64,000 bases of DNA from contig CM045987.1 in assembly GCA_025175895.1 (NCBI GenBank), forward strand, positions 111,899,040 to 111,963,039. The letters run 5' to 3'. Position 1 is the first letter of the stretch. Each line of letters starts with the position of its first letter. Positions 22,387-34,507 of this stretch are shown piece by piece. Below the pieces are notes generated by a model that ran no database searches, was not told where the DNA came from, and saw only the letters and a program-made list of their open reading frames with translations. Position numbers and translations under genes: made by a program. The DNA is from Wurfbainia villosa (lineage: Eukaryota > Streptophyta > Magnoliopsida > Zingiberales > Zingiberaceae).

Positions 22387-22627
22387 ATCTCCCCCTTTTT
22401 GATGTGTGACAACATGTTTAAGTTAGGTAAAATATTAACAAAATACTAAAGGAAAGTAAGCATGTAAATCATAACATGGAAATCAAAACTCCCCCTTAAC
22501 ACATGCTAATTCACCCTAGCATGATTAACTTAAACTTCACACTTCTCCCCCTTTGACACCATCAAAAACATTATACATATGTTATTCAGCATGACATCAA
22601 TATCTAAGGGAATAAAACTATCAAAAC
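22387..22627 (-). other. Element D internal, first part
   Basis: It starts with the purine tract atctcccccttttt (minus: aaaaagggggagat) and has a second one near 22545. No coding region. Its right end (aaac, 22624-22627) is the target of element C; the sequence resumes at 32775. Confidence 0.7.
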
Positions 22628-23748
22628 TGTTGGATCGAAATGAGCGCTAGAGGGGGGGGGGGTTAATAGCGCACAAGAATCTTTCTCTTCATTCGAATAA
22701 GACACAAGTAAATAGAGTAAAATGCAGCAAAAATAGAGAGACACAAGTTCATTTTTTACTTGGTTCACAGCCTACCGACTGCTAATCCAAGGCCCTAGCA
22801 ATCCGAGATCGCACACGGAGGGCAAATCACTAAAATAGTCTTCTCCTCAATGGAGGTAGAAGACAACGATTACAAAACTTCAAAAAGCTTAGAGGTAGAG
22901 AGACAAACCCTCTCTCCTCGTTATGATGAAAGCTCCAAAAAACAAAGTAAATACAACAACTAGAAAAGACAACTTAATAAACTTATACTGACGACTAATG
23001 AAGTAGGGTTTGAGCTCTTGTCGTCGGTGTTGCAGCAGCACTTTGTTGTCGTAGGATCGTCGTAGAAGAGTAGTGTTGCGGAGGCATTTGGAGAGCTTGA
23101 ATTGATGAAAAAAGTGAAGAACACTTCTTTTATAGCCTTTGAGAACCCTAAACGTTGAGCTCAATCCTTATCACCAAAGGCCACCTCACCCTAAGATAAG
23201 GGGATAAAGTTTGACTCTCCTCGAAGTTGGAATTTGAATGACAATCGACTGTTCACCCTCATCAGTCGACTGATTCACCATCAATCAACTGATATAAGCC
23301 ATCAGTCGACTATTGTCTAGGGTTTTTGACTGCATCAAGAGTTAGCTCAAAAATGATACTAAACTAAGTGTTTTCGACGACCACCAACCATCTGATCTCG
23401 ACATAGACCTTCCATGGGATGTCTTAGTCGGATCATCGCCTAAGGACGTCCCCGTACTGAGGACTTGACCTTACTTACACTTACTCACACGAGCTTACCT
23501 CAAGCTTTACCTTTGTAGCTTTTGCTTTCGGTCTCCACCTGATTTCTTCGGCTCCCTTCGAAGTCCTCCCGGTGTCGCCCAACCACCATGATTTCTCAAC
23601 ACAAGAACCTGCGGGTGTCGCCGACCTTCATCTTAGCTTAGTATTCTTGCACACTTGATTCAGCTCATGAGATAACAATATGAGCTTAACTCTGTGTCTT
23701 TGCTATAATCAAAACTTAGGTTCGATTCTAGTGCCTACTACACCAACA
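22628..23748 (-). mobile_element. Gamma-C 3' LTR (1121 bp)
   Basis: Plus strand begins tgttggatcg and ends caccaaca next to the purine tract. It holds a G-run of 11 at the conserved end, a TATA region (cttttatagcc near 23124) and a short palindrome cluster at 23240-23320. Confidence 0.85.
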
Positions 23749-24675
23749 ATTTCCCCCATTTTTGATCTATGGTAAACCAACACAAAGTTAAGAAAATGCA
23801 TGAAGCATGAATACAAAATATGAAAGAGTATACTTAACTTAATAAGTTAAGTAGGAGTATGAAAAACTCTTTTTCAAGTCCTCCCCTTGAGGTAACCTCC
23901 CCCTTGACCGAGGGTGAGTACTTGAAAAAGGGTCTTAACCCTCTCTTTTGATGTTTGCTACTTAAGAAGAGTTTAAGTAATCGAAATTACTTAACATTGG
24001 CCTTAGTGTTTAGAATAAGTTCAAGTTAAGTAATCAAAAACTAATTTTTGATTTCTTAACCTTAGCTTTTCTCCCCTTTTTCAATTAAGAAGGTGTAACC
24101 ATAAAGGTTAAGTTTTAAAAATTAAGTTAAGTAAACATTTGCTTAACTTGGGCCATTAAAAGATACATAATATGTGTATTAAGTTAAGTTATCAAAAATT
24201 GACCCTTTAACTTTGGCCTTTTCTCCCCCTTTTGCCATAAATCGAAAAGAGCGGGGGTTTTTGAAAAACATAGTTTTTGAATTTTGTCGTAAATTACGTT
24301 TTAAGTCCAAGCATGTTCCAAATAAAATTTGAAAATAGTAGTTTAAACATAAACTCATCTATTTGGATATTCAACTCTATTTGACTTGATTGATATGGAA
24401 TAATCAACAAGTCCTGATTAGAGTTGATTAATTTATGTAATTATACTCCGTGGTTCATGTCGATGCACTAGATCTGCATCTGGAATCAGAAGTAAGGTCC
24501 TAACATATCACGCCCATCTACATGGCTAAGTACACAAACACATTAGTCCTATGTGTTGTAAGATGTGTTAGCTCCTTAACTCTATAGGTGCATGATTTCT
24601 AGGGTAAGCCCTAAGCTAGTTTCATTTTGCATGAAAAGTAAATAATAGAGTATAACAAAAATATAAGTTTAAGTC
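23749..24675 (-). other. Gamma-C purine tracts and 3' non-coding region
   Basis: Purine tract atttcccccatttttg at 23749-23764 and further C/T-rich copies near 23885-23910, 24072 and 24225. AT-rich, no coding region; no env-like gene. Confidence 0.7.
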
Positions 24676-26145
24676 CTACTCTATTATGCACATGCCTAAT
24701 TTACATTTTAGTAGACTAAATTCGTCTTCGGGTAGAGGTTTGGTAAAAAGGTCTGCTAGGTTCGATTTGGACTCCACGTATTCAAGTTGTATTGTTCCGT
24801 TAGCTACATGTTCTTGAATAAAGTGGTGTTTGACCTTTATATGCTTGGTCCTAGAGTGGCATATGAGATTCTTGGTCAAGTGAATTGAACTAATATTATC
24901 TATGTGAATTTTAGTATTGTTGAAGTTTAACTTAAAGTCTTGGAGAGTGTGCTTCATCCAAAGAAGCTGAGCTACACACTCACCCATAGTGACGTATTTG
25001 GCTTCGGTGGTAGATAAGACAACACAGTGTTGCTTCCTACTGCACCAACTCACTAGACTCGAGCCGAGAAGTTGACAACAACCACTCGTGCTCTTTTTAT
25101 CGAGTTTACTACCGGCATAATCCAAGTTAGAGTAGCCGATTAGTTCAAACTCGGTAGATCTAGGGTACCAAATACCTACGCTTAGCGTGCCCTTTAGATA
25201 TCTAAGGATACACTTAACTAATGTTAGGTGCGACTCCTTGGCACAAGTTTGGAACCTTTTGCACATACTTACTGCGAATAATATATCGGATTGACTCGCA
25301 GTTAAGTAAAGAAGACTCCCTATCACGCTTCTATAGTATTTTAGGTCAATTGATTTTCCTTCTATATCTTCTCCTATATTAACATTTGTTGTCATAGGTG
25401 TATTAATTATTTTAGCATTTTTCATCCTGAATTGGTTAATTAGCTCCTTAGCATATTTTTGATGATGTAGATAGATTCGTTCTTTAGTTTGTTTAATTTG
25501 TAACCCTAGGAAGAAATTTAATTCTCCTACTAAGTTCATTTCAAATTCACTTTCCATTAGTGAAATGAACTCATTTAGTAGGATTGAGTTAGTTGTTCCA
25601 AATATTATATCATCTACGTAGATTTGGGCTATAAAAATTTCTTTGCCTACGGATTTTACGAAAAGGGTCGGGTCGACTAAGCCTTGGGTAAACCCTTTAG
25701 ACTTAAGATATACTGAAAGCCTCTCATACCAAGCTCTAGGAGCTTGTTTTAGTCCATATAAGGCTTTGTTGAGTTTAAAGACATGGTTGGATTTGTCTAG
25801 GCTTTCGAATCCTAGGGGTTGGCTAACGTACACCTCTTCCTTAATAATTCCATTCAAGAACGCTGACTTGACATCCATTTGAAATAATTTAAATCTTCGA
25901 TGTGTAGCATATGCTAATAACATTCAGATGGATTCTAATCTAGCTACAGGAGCATAAGTCTCATCATAATCTAACCCTTCTAGTTGACTAAATCCTTTCA
26001 CGATTAACCTTGCTTTGTTTCTAACTACTTCACTTTTGTCATTGAGTTTGTTTCGGAAGACCCACTTTGTTCCAATAATTGATTTATCTTTAGGTGGTGG
26101 TACTAATTCCCAAACTTCATTCCTAGTGAATTGAGCTAGCTCTTC
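24676..26145 (-). pseudogene. Gamma-C reverse transcriptase and RNase H
   Basis: It copies element RNA to DNA. A 415-residue open piece (24676-25923) includes QMDVKSAFLNG, the KALYGLKQAPRAWYER motif, the catalytic YVDDIIFG and the RNase H segment with STTEAKY. It ends with KSNLADLFTKPLPE, the copia C-terminus. The N-terminal part (25924-26145) with WVFR and ARL sits upstream of a TGA at about 25924 (Arg codon in element F) and is separated from integrase by a TAA at 26146. RT and RNase H residues are mostly intact, so damage is limited. Confidence 0.9.
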
Positions 26146-27733
26146 TTACATTGCAATAATCCAATCGGGATCAAGAAGAGCTTGTTCAATTGACTTGGGT
26201 TTGATTTTCGAAATCAATGAGATTTGACTAAGGTTTTGATATGACGCTCTAGTTCGAACCCCTAGGTTAGGATCACCTATCACTTGGTTGATAGGATGAT
26301 TTGATTGTAACCTAGATTGACTTGGGTTAGGGTCACCTATCAGTTGGTCGATAGGATGATTTGATTGAATCCTAGACTGACTCGGGTTAGGATTAATACT
26401 AGACTCGATTTCATGGTCAAAGTTGAGTCTAGTATGAGTCCGTTCATCAGTTGGCTTTACTATGGGTTTTGTGGGTTCATGTCCTTCGTCGAATACTACA
26501 TTAATGGTTTCCTCAATCTTAAGGGTTTCATTATTGTACACCCTATAGGCTCTACTCATAGTTGAGTATCCTAGGAAGATTCCAATGGACGTTTTGGATG
26601 TGAACTTTCCTAGGTAGTCTTTAGTGTTTAGGATATCTACCTTACATCCAAATACTCTAAAGTATTTAATGTTAGGCACTCTATCATGGTAGGTTTCGTG
26701 TGAGGTCTTAAGGTGCCTCTTGACAGTAGAATTCTATTTTGGACATAACAAGCCATACTAACGGCTTCTGCCCAAAACCTATCGGGTAGTTTGTACTCGT
26801 TCAATATGGTTCTAGCGGCTTCTTATAGGGTTCTATTTTTCCGCTCGACTAGACCATTTTGTTGTGGGGTTCTAGGACAGGAGAATTCATGGTGGTATCC
26901 ATTTAGATTACAGAAGTCGGTGAACCTATGACTTTCGAATTCACCACCATGATCGCTTCTAAGTCTTTTAATCTTAAGGTTCTTTTGGTTTTCGAATAGT
27001 TTACATAAGTTGGTTAGTTGGTCTAAGGTATCACTTTTGTGTTTAAGGAACCTAACCCACGTAAACCTAGAATAGTCGTCAATTATGACTAAGCAAAATT
27101 GACTCCCATTAAGTGACTTGGCTCCATGAGAATTGAATAGATCCAAATGTAGGAGCTCAAGCAGACTTTTGGTTCGTTCTTGGTTAGTTAGTTGATGTTG
27201 TGCCCTAGGTTATTTACCTTGTTGACAAGCATTACAGATTTAATTGTCTAAGTTGTTAAGGTTAGGCAAACCTCTGACTAAGCCACTCTAACTCATCTTG
27301 TGAACGAGTCTTGGGTTTGAGTGACCGAGTCGTCGGTGCCACAACCAAGATTCCTCTTGCTGTGTCATAAGACACTTGGTTGAGGAATTGGGTAAGTTAA
27401 TTGTGTATATGTTGCTATTCCTAGTTCCTTTAAGTATTGTTTTAGAGGTTTCATTAGTTTTAATTAAGCATTCATTTTCTAGGAATATAATCTTATAGTT
27501 ATTATTACACAACTGACTTACACTAAGAAAGTTATATTCAAAATCTTCGACTAATAAAACATTTTGAATCGTAAAATTGGAATTTTGCTCAATATCACCT
27601 GATCCAATTATTTTGAGCTTGTCATTGTTTTCGAAAGCTACCGATCCTTGTCGTTTGAATCTAAGCTTCGAAAACTTCAGTTGGTCTCCGGTCATATGCC
27701 GGAAGCACCCACTGTCCAACATCCATTGATCCT
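26146..27733 (-). pseudogene. Gamma-C protease and integrase, broken
   Basis: The first piece (27288-27722) starts with the protease active region MLDSGC-RHMTG and ends with the GAG-pre-integrase motif SWLWHRRLGHSNPRL. The integrase core piece (26823-27146) has MDLF, DDYSRFTWV, RSDHGGEFE and CPRTPQQNG. The C-terminal piece (26146-26679) has FGCKVDILNTKDYLGKF and a run of three repeated segments with HPI-Q (about 26230-26400). At least three breaks separate them. It would cleave Gag-Pol and insert the DNA copy. Confidence 0.85.
26235..26400 (-). repeat. Short repeat in gamma-C integrase C-terminus
   Basis: Two copies of about 60 bp with ggatcacctatc / ttggttgataggatgatttg near 26270 and 26330; element F has comparable repeats near 61845 and 61905. 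It encodes an in-frame PNPSQSR--SNHPI repeat. Confidence 0.65.
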
Positions 27734-28394
27734 ACACATATAGTAGTTGGATTGGATATTGGAATTTAAAAGTTGGTTAAAGATTATTAGTCCTAGAATC
27801 ATCTCACCCTTTTCTACATGATCAAACACGTTATCCTTATTTGTTCTTGTGAGATGACTTCAATTTTACTTGTTTAAATTTAATGAATTGAAACTAGTCA
27901 ACCTTGGATTAGATTCGGATTTAACCCTAAGCTAGTCAAGTCACCTTTTCAAGAAATTGGCTTCCAGGTCATGGAGAGACACAGAGGCCTTCTTTGATCG
28001 GAACAACGACCACTTCCTTAGACAAAGCCAAGTTCGAGAAAATGATAACTTGATTCACTTAAGATTATTTCCTGGTCTAACTAGTTAAGGATATAGTGAG
28101 GTAGCTTCAGCTAGTTCCACTTAGTCGAGTGCACCGAGCAAGATATGCCTTATCTAACTTGGACACACGGGACTTCGCTTCCCTAGCGTACTATCATCTC
28201 GCTGCATCCTAGTACTATGTTGTCAATAATTTACTAGTTATAGGTCCTATCTAACCGTTCTAAAAATAAAAAGAAAAATACCTAAGCATGCAAATCTAAT
28301 TTTAAGTAATAGCACAAACAAATTTTGTACTAGCTCCCCCTGGACTATTGAATTGGTTCGGTCTTTCCACGTAGTGGATTTGGTCCTTGGGAAC
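27734..28394 (-). other. Gamma-C gag-to-protease spacer
   Basis: About 0.6 kb without a continuous frame between the end of gag (about 28300 on an unshifted frame) and the protease start. It is preserved in element F (about 59941-60534), so it is a family trait. On the minus strand a good splice donor (ttag|gtattt near 28285) and an acceptor (tgtgtag|g near 27736) bracket it. Confidence 0.5.
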
Positions 28395-29684
28395 CTAGTA
28401 CTTGTTAGATCTTAATTGAGAAATCAAAGTGGTCTTAGGGACCCATGCTTGGACTTGTTTTCTATTGCGATTAACTATTGACATATACGACTTGTTAGTC
28501 GTATTTAAGCTAAAACCTAGTCCGACCTTGTTGTACACGGCCCTTTGCAATCCAAGTAATAGGTTAAGTTCCTTGGATCCAAAAGTAAACCTTTCCAACG
28601 TTTGCCCAAGATCTTTGACTTGTCCTTTCAAGAGTGAGTTCTCAACATTGAGCTTTTCAACTCGAGTTGAGTCATCCTTTTGAACTTGACTAGTCGAAGA
28701 GGTTAGGGAGACCTCGTGTTTAAGGAGTTTAACCTCCTCAACTAAGGTCTCGACCTTGGACTCGGACTTAGCTAATTTTCTAGTTAGAAATTTGATTGCG
28801 TTATACAATGTACTAAGCAAAGACCGACTTACCTTAAGTGAACCTTTTGAACCGGATGCAGATCTGTGGCTCGTCTTGAATAGCGACTCGTCGTCGGATC
28901 CAGAATCGAACTCTTGCTCGGGTTCGGTCGATTTGGCCATGAAGACGAGGTTGTCATCTTCCTCCTCCGATGATTCCTCCCATGTGGCATTAAGTGCTTT
29001 CTTGAGCTTAGGTGCTTTGTTCTTGAGTTTCGAACATTCTGACTTGATGTGTCCGAACCTGTTACATTCATAGCATCTAATATTGAAATTTACTTTGGAC
29101 TTACCGTCTTTAGATTGGTTGATGGGTTGTCTTCGGCTTTTGATCATCTTTCGAACTAGATTCACTAGTTCGGTTTCCATCTCACCATCTATTTTTGGAC
29201 TCGTACTTGTCTTCTTCCTCCAGAGGTGGTTTGCTTTTGGGCTTCTTTTTTGATCTTGCAAATAGAGCAATTCCTTTCTCGGCTTGGACCACGTTAGTTT
29301 GTTCGTGAAGTTCGAATTCTGAAAACATCTCATCTAATCTAATCTTAGAAAGGTCCTTAGAGACCTTGTAGGCATCAACCATGGATGCCCACAAGGTAGT
29401 CCTAGGAAAAGCATTGAAAGCATACCTTATAAGGTTCTGATTTTCGACCTTCTGTCCTATGGAGTGCAGGCTATTGACGATATCTTGTATGCGGGTGTGT
29501 AGTTGGGTTGTCGTCTCCTATTCCTGCATCTTAAGGTTATATAATTTATTAAACAAAAGATATATTTTGCATACCTTTGCGTCGTCGGTTCCTTCGTGTA
29601 GCTCTATGAGCTTGTTCCATAGGTCCTTCACACTGATGAAGGGGCCGACGCGGTTGAGCTCCTCTTTAGACAAACCACATTGTA
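28395..29684 (-). pseudogene. Gamma-C Gag, main part
   Basis: Two overlapping frames (28395-29333 and 29182-29394 plus upstream sequence) contain the FPRTTLWASMVDAYK gag motif. A basic linker follows, then one CCHC knuckle of the form CYEC-X4-H-X4-C, an acidic EESSEEEDD segment, a coiled-coil region (about 28600-28760) and the AWVPK motif near the C-terminus. A frameshift near 29200-29330 breaks it. The N-terminal part is separated by the solo alpha LTR (29690-31229) and resumes at 31235. Confidence 0.85.
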
Positions 29685-29689
29685 GAATT

Positions 29690-31229
29690 TATTGGTGCAA
29701 TCAGCCCAGGTCACGATTGACCAGACTCGAGTAGTATTTTGATATTTGATATTGATGTCTGACATGTGTTGGGGAGATTGTTGGTGCAATCGACCCAGGT
29801 CATAATTGATGTTTGATGATGGTTTGACCATTATCATGGGAAAAGTCCAAGTCTTGAGCATGGGTCTTGGCAAGGGAAGGTTCAACATGGGTTGGAAAAG
29901 GAAAGTCCAAGCATGGGTCTTGGCAAGGGAAAGTCTAACATGGGTTGGCAAAGGAAAGTCCAAGCATGGGTCTTGGCATGGAAAGTCCAACATGGGTTGG
30001 CAAGGGAAAGTCCAAGCTTGAGTCTTGGCATTTGGAAAGTCTAAGGGGAATATTGGAGGCATAAAGTCCAAGCAGGAGTCTTGGCAACATAAGTCCAATG
30101 GTTGGCAGCGTAAAGTCCAAGCGGGAGTCTTGGCAACATAAGTCCAATGGTTGGCGGCGTAAAGTCCAAGCGAGAGTCTTGGCAGCGTAAGTCCAATGTA
30201 CCTTGGTGGTGTAGACACCGTTAGCATGACAATAGCCGATGAAAGCACCTGAAGGCTAGCATATGGATGAATAAGTCATGGATGACTTGGAGGGATCTGA
30301 TAGGCGCGAGGCTGACGGAGGTGGCTAGAAGACTTAGGTCTAGGCTACGGGTGATCTAGTAAGTATGGGGGCATCATACTTGGGTTAAAACTTCATGTTT
30401 AAGATGTATCAGTCGACTGGGACTATGGTCAGTTGACTGATGGGAGTCAACTGGGTTTGACTACGGGAAGTGCCCTGACAGTCGACTGCCAGAGTTGGGC
30501 AGTCGACTGCTGGCCTGAGCAGTCGACTAATGGTCAGGATTTCGGGCACAAAAGGCTCTCCAGTCGAGTGATCAGCCCGAACACTCGACTGATTGAGCCA
30601 TCAGTCGACTGATGGTTTGTCCGTTGAAACTTATCCAACGTAGCACATGCCGTTGTCTCACAACGGCTACAAGGGCAGTCGACTGCCAGGCGAAATCCAA
30701 CCCAAGGAGCAGTTTTAAAGGGAGCTCATGGAGGGAGGATTTGGCAGCGGTTCTTAGACGTCTTTGGGGCGATTTGTTGCTGCAAATCAAGGGCTCCAAG
30801 TGAAATTCAAGCAACCAACAAGCAAGCATTCCAAAGCAATAGTTGTAAAGTTTTCTTTACGTTGTTTTGTATATTTATCTTGTATTTGCTTGTTTTACTT
30901 TGTATTACCTATTGTAATTCATTGTACGAGGTTTCCACCTCTAACGTGTTGTCGAGAAGGAGTTTATTTGATTAGTGGTGTTGTACGCATCGCTAGAGCT
31001 TGTTTGAGCTCGATCCATGGAGTAGGAACCATTCGATTCCGAACCATGTTATATCTTTGTGTTGTGATCGTCTTTGTGTTGTGATCGTGTTTATGTGTTT
31101 GCATTGTATTATTTCTATTTCCGCTGCGTACTAATCAATTTTTAGCAAGCACACGATCGTGAAAGATTTCCTCCATCTACGTCATACGCGCTATTCACCT
31201 CCCCTCTAGCGGTCACGAAGGTCCCTACA
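29690..31229 (+). mobile_element. Solo alpha LTR (1540 bp) in gamma-C gag
   Basis: It is flanked by gaatt at 29685-29689 and 31230-31234. It starts TATTGGTGC (TG changed to TA), carries the start-module duplication (second TGTTGGTGC at 29779), the CCAAG/CTTGG array (29846-30205) and a rich palindrome cluster (30405-30690) with several exact cagtcgactg. The R region around 31000 (gtaggaaccattcgattcc) and the terminal ctattcacctcccctctagc precede the end ccctaca. It has no internal region. Confidence 0.9.
29846..30205 (+). repeat. CCAAG/CTTGG array in solo alpha LTR
   Basis: More than ten units of the gtccaagc...gtcttggc type; longer than in the other alpha copies. The 206-residue open frame on the other strand is repeat-derived. 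Confidence 0.8.
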
Positions 31230-31234
31230 GAATT

Positions 31235-31463
31235 TGGGTAGCGTTGGCGTCGACTTCCACTTGTCTTTTCATGGCGTTCGTCCATTGATCGTAATCCAAT
31301 GATTCACCAACTTCATTATTAGGAACTGTGAATCCAGTTTAGATTACGATCCACATCTCAATTTGGGTTTTAGAAAGCATTCTATTTGACCCTTCCAGTA
31401 ACGAAAGTCATCTCCGTTGTAAAACAGAGGTCGGACGGTGCTAAACCCTTCGAGATGGGCCAT
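31235..31463 (-). pseudogene. Gamma-C Gag, N-terminal part
   Basis: Start codon at 31463 (MAHLEGF, then RPLFYNGDDFRYWKG), matching the start of Gag in element F at 58416 and of the same fold as H (RPPFFDGNDFGYWKG). A shift follows near 31370. It is separated from the rest of gag by the solo LTR. Confidence 0.85.
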
Positions 31464-31646
31464 TTAAGAAAAAGAAAGTACCTCACAATGACAAAAACAA
31501 AAGAATGTACCAAGATTTTCATCTTGGATTAGTAGTGCGGGAGAATGAGTTTAAATGGAATGAAAAAGTCTTAAAACCAAAAATGAAAAGAAATTTTTTT
31601 TTAAAAAATTGCTAGATTGGTGGTTGCACCAAATAGTAGCACCCCC
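31464..31646 (-). other. Gamma-C 5' leader
   Basis: Non-coding leader between PBS and gag start, with an A/T run near 31590. Confidence 0.6.
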
Positions 31647-31658
31647 GCTCTGATACTA
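31647..31658 (-). other. PBS, gamma-C
   Basis: Plus strand gctctgatacta; minus TAGTATCAGAGC, the standard TGGTATCAGAGC with one change, two bases from the LTR. Confidence 0.85.
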
Positions 31659-31660
31659 CT

Positions 31661-32774
31661 TGTTGGATCGAAATAAGCGCTAGAGGGGGGTGAATAGTGC
31701 ACAAGAATCTTTCTCTTCGTTCGAATAAGACACAAGTAAATAGAGTAAAATGCAGCAGAAATAGAGAGACACAAGTTTATTTTTTACTTGGTTCACAGCC
31801 TACCGGCTGCTAATCCAAGGCACTAGCGATCCGAGATCACGCACGAAGGGAAAATCACTAAAATATTCTTCTCCTCAGTGGAGGTAGAAGACAACGATTA
31901 TAAAACTTCAAAAAGCTTAGAGGTAGAGAGACAAACTCTTTCTCCTCGTTACGATGAAAGCTCTGAAAAACAAAGTAAATACAACAACTAGAAAGGACAA
32001 CTTAATAAATTTATATCGACGACTAATGAAGTAGGGTTTGAGCTCTTATCGTCGGTGTTGTGGCAGCACTTCGTTGTCGTAGGATCGTCGTAGAAGAGTA
32101 GCGTTGTGGAGGCTTTTGAAGAGCTTGAATTGATGAAAATGGTGAAGAACACTCCTTTTATAACCTTTGAGAACCCTAAACATTGAGCTCAATCCTTATC
32201 ACCAAAGGCCACCTCACCCTAAGATAAGGGGATGAAGTTTGACTTTCTCAAAGCTGGAATTTGAATGACAATCGACTGTTCACCCTCATCAGTCGACTAA
32301 TTCACCATCATCGACTAATATAAGCCATCAGTCGACTGTTTTCTAGGGTTTTTGACTGCATCAAGAGTTAACTCAAAAATGATTCTAAACTAAGTGTTTT
32401 CAAAGGCCACCAACCGTTCAATCTTGACATAGACCTTCCATGGGATGTCTTAGTCGGATCATCGCCTAAGGAGGTCCCCGTACCGAGGACTCGACCTTAC
32501 TTACACTTACTCACATGATCTTACCTCAAGATTTACCTTTGTAGCTTTTGCTTCCGGTCTCCACTTGATTTCTTCGGCTCCCTCCGAAGTCCTTCCGGTG
32601 TCACCTGACCGCCACGGTTTCTCAACACGAGAATCTCCGGGTGTCGCCGACCTTCAGCTTTGCTTAGCATTCCTGCACACTTGATTCAGCTCATAAGATA
32701 ACAATATGAGCTTAACTTTGTATCTTTGCTATAATCAAAACTTAGGTTCGATTTTGGTGCCTACTACACCAACA
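31661..32774 (-). mobile_element. Gamma-C 5' LTR (1114 bp)
   Basis: Colinear with 22628-23748; many scattered single differences show an old insertion. A palindrome cluster at 32270-32345 is largely intact, as in its partner. Confidence 0.9.
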
Positions 32775-33164
32775 AAACACATGCTAAAAAATGCCCAAAA
32801 CTGAGCTGCACAGTCCCTATCAGTCGACTAGTTTAGATCATTAGTCGACTGTAACCTGAAAATCAACATTTTCTGATTTTTGTAGCCAACTTCAAAAATG
32901 CATTAAAAATTTATGAAAATTTAAAAAATCATGAAATTTGGGGTACACATTTCTAATGAGTCCCTCTATCAAGAAAAAATTATTTTTCATGAAAATTCAT
33001 TCAATTTTTAGAAATTAGGCAAAAACATAAAAGTTGTAAAAATTCTCAATTATGTATCAACTTGAAAGCCTAGTTTTGCCTTGAAATATTTTAAAATATG
33101 AACTCCCAGTTTTCAAAATATGAAAAGGTTTTAATTCATTAAAAATATTCACCCATGATCTTTG
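32775..33164 (-). other. Element D internal, second part
   Basis: It resumes element D after the gamma-C insertion. AT-rich, with a pair of GTCGAC palindromes at 32820-32850 and no coding region. The sequence is like the post-pol non-coding tails of other Sireviruses here (e.g. aaaatcatgaaatttggggtacac). The compound alpha element starts at 33165, with ctttg (33160-33164) as its probable target-site copy. Confidence 0.55.
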
Positions 33165-34404
33165 TGTTGGTGCAATCAGCCCAGGTCACGATTGACCAGG
33201 ACTCGAGTTTGACTCGAGTGATGTTTTGATGTTCGACAAAAACATATGACAATATGATGTCATGGTAAAGTCCAAGTCATGGGTACTTGGCATGGAAAGT
33301 CCAAGTGAGACACTTGGCATTTGGGAAAGTCCAAGTCTTGAGTACTTGGCATGTAAAGTCCAAGCATGGGTCTTGGCAAGGAAAAGTCCAAGCATGGGTC
33401 TTAGCATGGAAAGTCCAACATGGGTTGGCAAGGGAAAGTCCAAGCTTGAGTCTTGGCATTTGAGAAGTCCAAGGGGTTGATATTGGCGGTGTAAAGTCCA
33501 AGCGGGAGTCTTGGCAGCATAAGTCCAATGGATTAGCGGCGTAAAGTCCAAGCGGAGTCTTGGCGGTGTAAGTCCAATGTGCCTTGGCAGTGTAGACACC
33601 GTTAGCATGACATGGCCGATAGAAGCACCTAAAGGCTAGCGCGATGGATGAACAAGTCATGGATGACTTGGAGGGATCCGAGAGGCGTGAGGCTGATGGA
33701 GGTGGCTAGAAGGCTTAGGTCTAGGCTAAGGGTGGTCTAGCAAGTATAGGGACACCATACTTGGGTTAAAACCTCATGTTTGAGGTTGGAAGTCAACTGG
33801 CATTATGGCCGGTTCGACTGTCATGAGTCGACTAGAGTTCGACTGCCATTTTAGAGATGAAATTGCTCTGGCAGTCGACTGGTCATTGGAGCAGTCGCCT
33901 GATGTCGACTGCCAAGGGACGACAGTCGACTGCTGGTTTAGTCACGAGCATAGAATGCTCCGTAGCTGACTGGGCAGTCGACTACGGGGCTGGCAGTCGA
34001 TTGGTGAGAGTCTCGTTGGAACTTTTCCAGCGTGGATCATGCCGTTGTCTCACGACAACAGTGGCAGCAGTCGACTGACGCCTTATGGCAGTCGACTGAT
34101 AGGCAAAAATCCAGCCCGATGCAGGTTAAAAAGAAGAGCTCGTGGAGGATTTCGACATTGGTTCTTTGGGAGCTTTGGTGAGGCGATTTGAAGGCGATTT
34201 GCAGGTGCATTTCAGGGTCCTTCAAGCTCATCCAAGCAACCAACAAGCAAGCGCTCAAAAACCTAGTTTGTAAAGTGTTCTTTACATTTTCAATTGTATT
34301 TGCTTGTTTACTTTGTATTACTTGTTGTAATTCATTGTACGAGGTTTCTCCACCTCCAACTTGTTGTCGAGAAGGAGTTTATTGCTTAGTGGTGTTTGTG
34401 GCAT
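33165..34404 (+). mobile_element. Compound alpha LTR1, right end lost
   Basis: Starts TGTTGGTGC, has one start module only, CCAAG/CTTGG array (33267-33600), palindrome cluster (33790-34110) with exact cagtcgactg at 33872, a TATA-like ggttaaaaag near 34123, and the ctccacctccaac block. Homology to LTR2 stops at gtggcat (34404); the remaining U5 and the PBS are missing. Confidence 0.85.
33267..33600 (+). repeat. CCAAG/CTTGG array in LTR1
   Basis: Same alternating units as in the other alpha LTRs; source of spurious open frames. Confidence 0.75.
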
Positions 34405-34414
34405 TGTTTATTGC

Positions 34415-34505
34415 TTTGGTCCTTTTGGATATACAAACCCATCCATCAAAATTGACTACTCCTCAAAATCTCTCATCATAATAAAATCTTCAATTCTTCT
34501 CTTCC
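34415..34505 (-). other. Inverted 91-bp piece of gag at the broken 5' end
   Basis: This stretch is the reverse complement of 51205-51296 in internal 2, i.e. part of the N-terminal gag region, with few differences. It lies between the broken LTR1 and the gag remainder starting at about 34508, so gag reads in inverted order here. PBS, leader and gag start are deleted. Confidence 0.85.
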
Positions 34506-34507
34506 CA

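Larger units (their letters stand above)
22628..32774 (-). mobile_element. Gamma element C, full-length but decayed (minus strand)
   Basis: Two LTRs (22628-23748 and 31661-32774) flank an internal region with PBS, gag, protease, integrase, RT and RNase H in Ty1/copia order. It is flanked by aaac on both sides (the fifth base differs). A solo alpha LTR sits inside gag. Without that insert the element is about 8.6 kb. Several stops and shifts make it inactive. Confidence 0.9.
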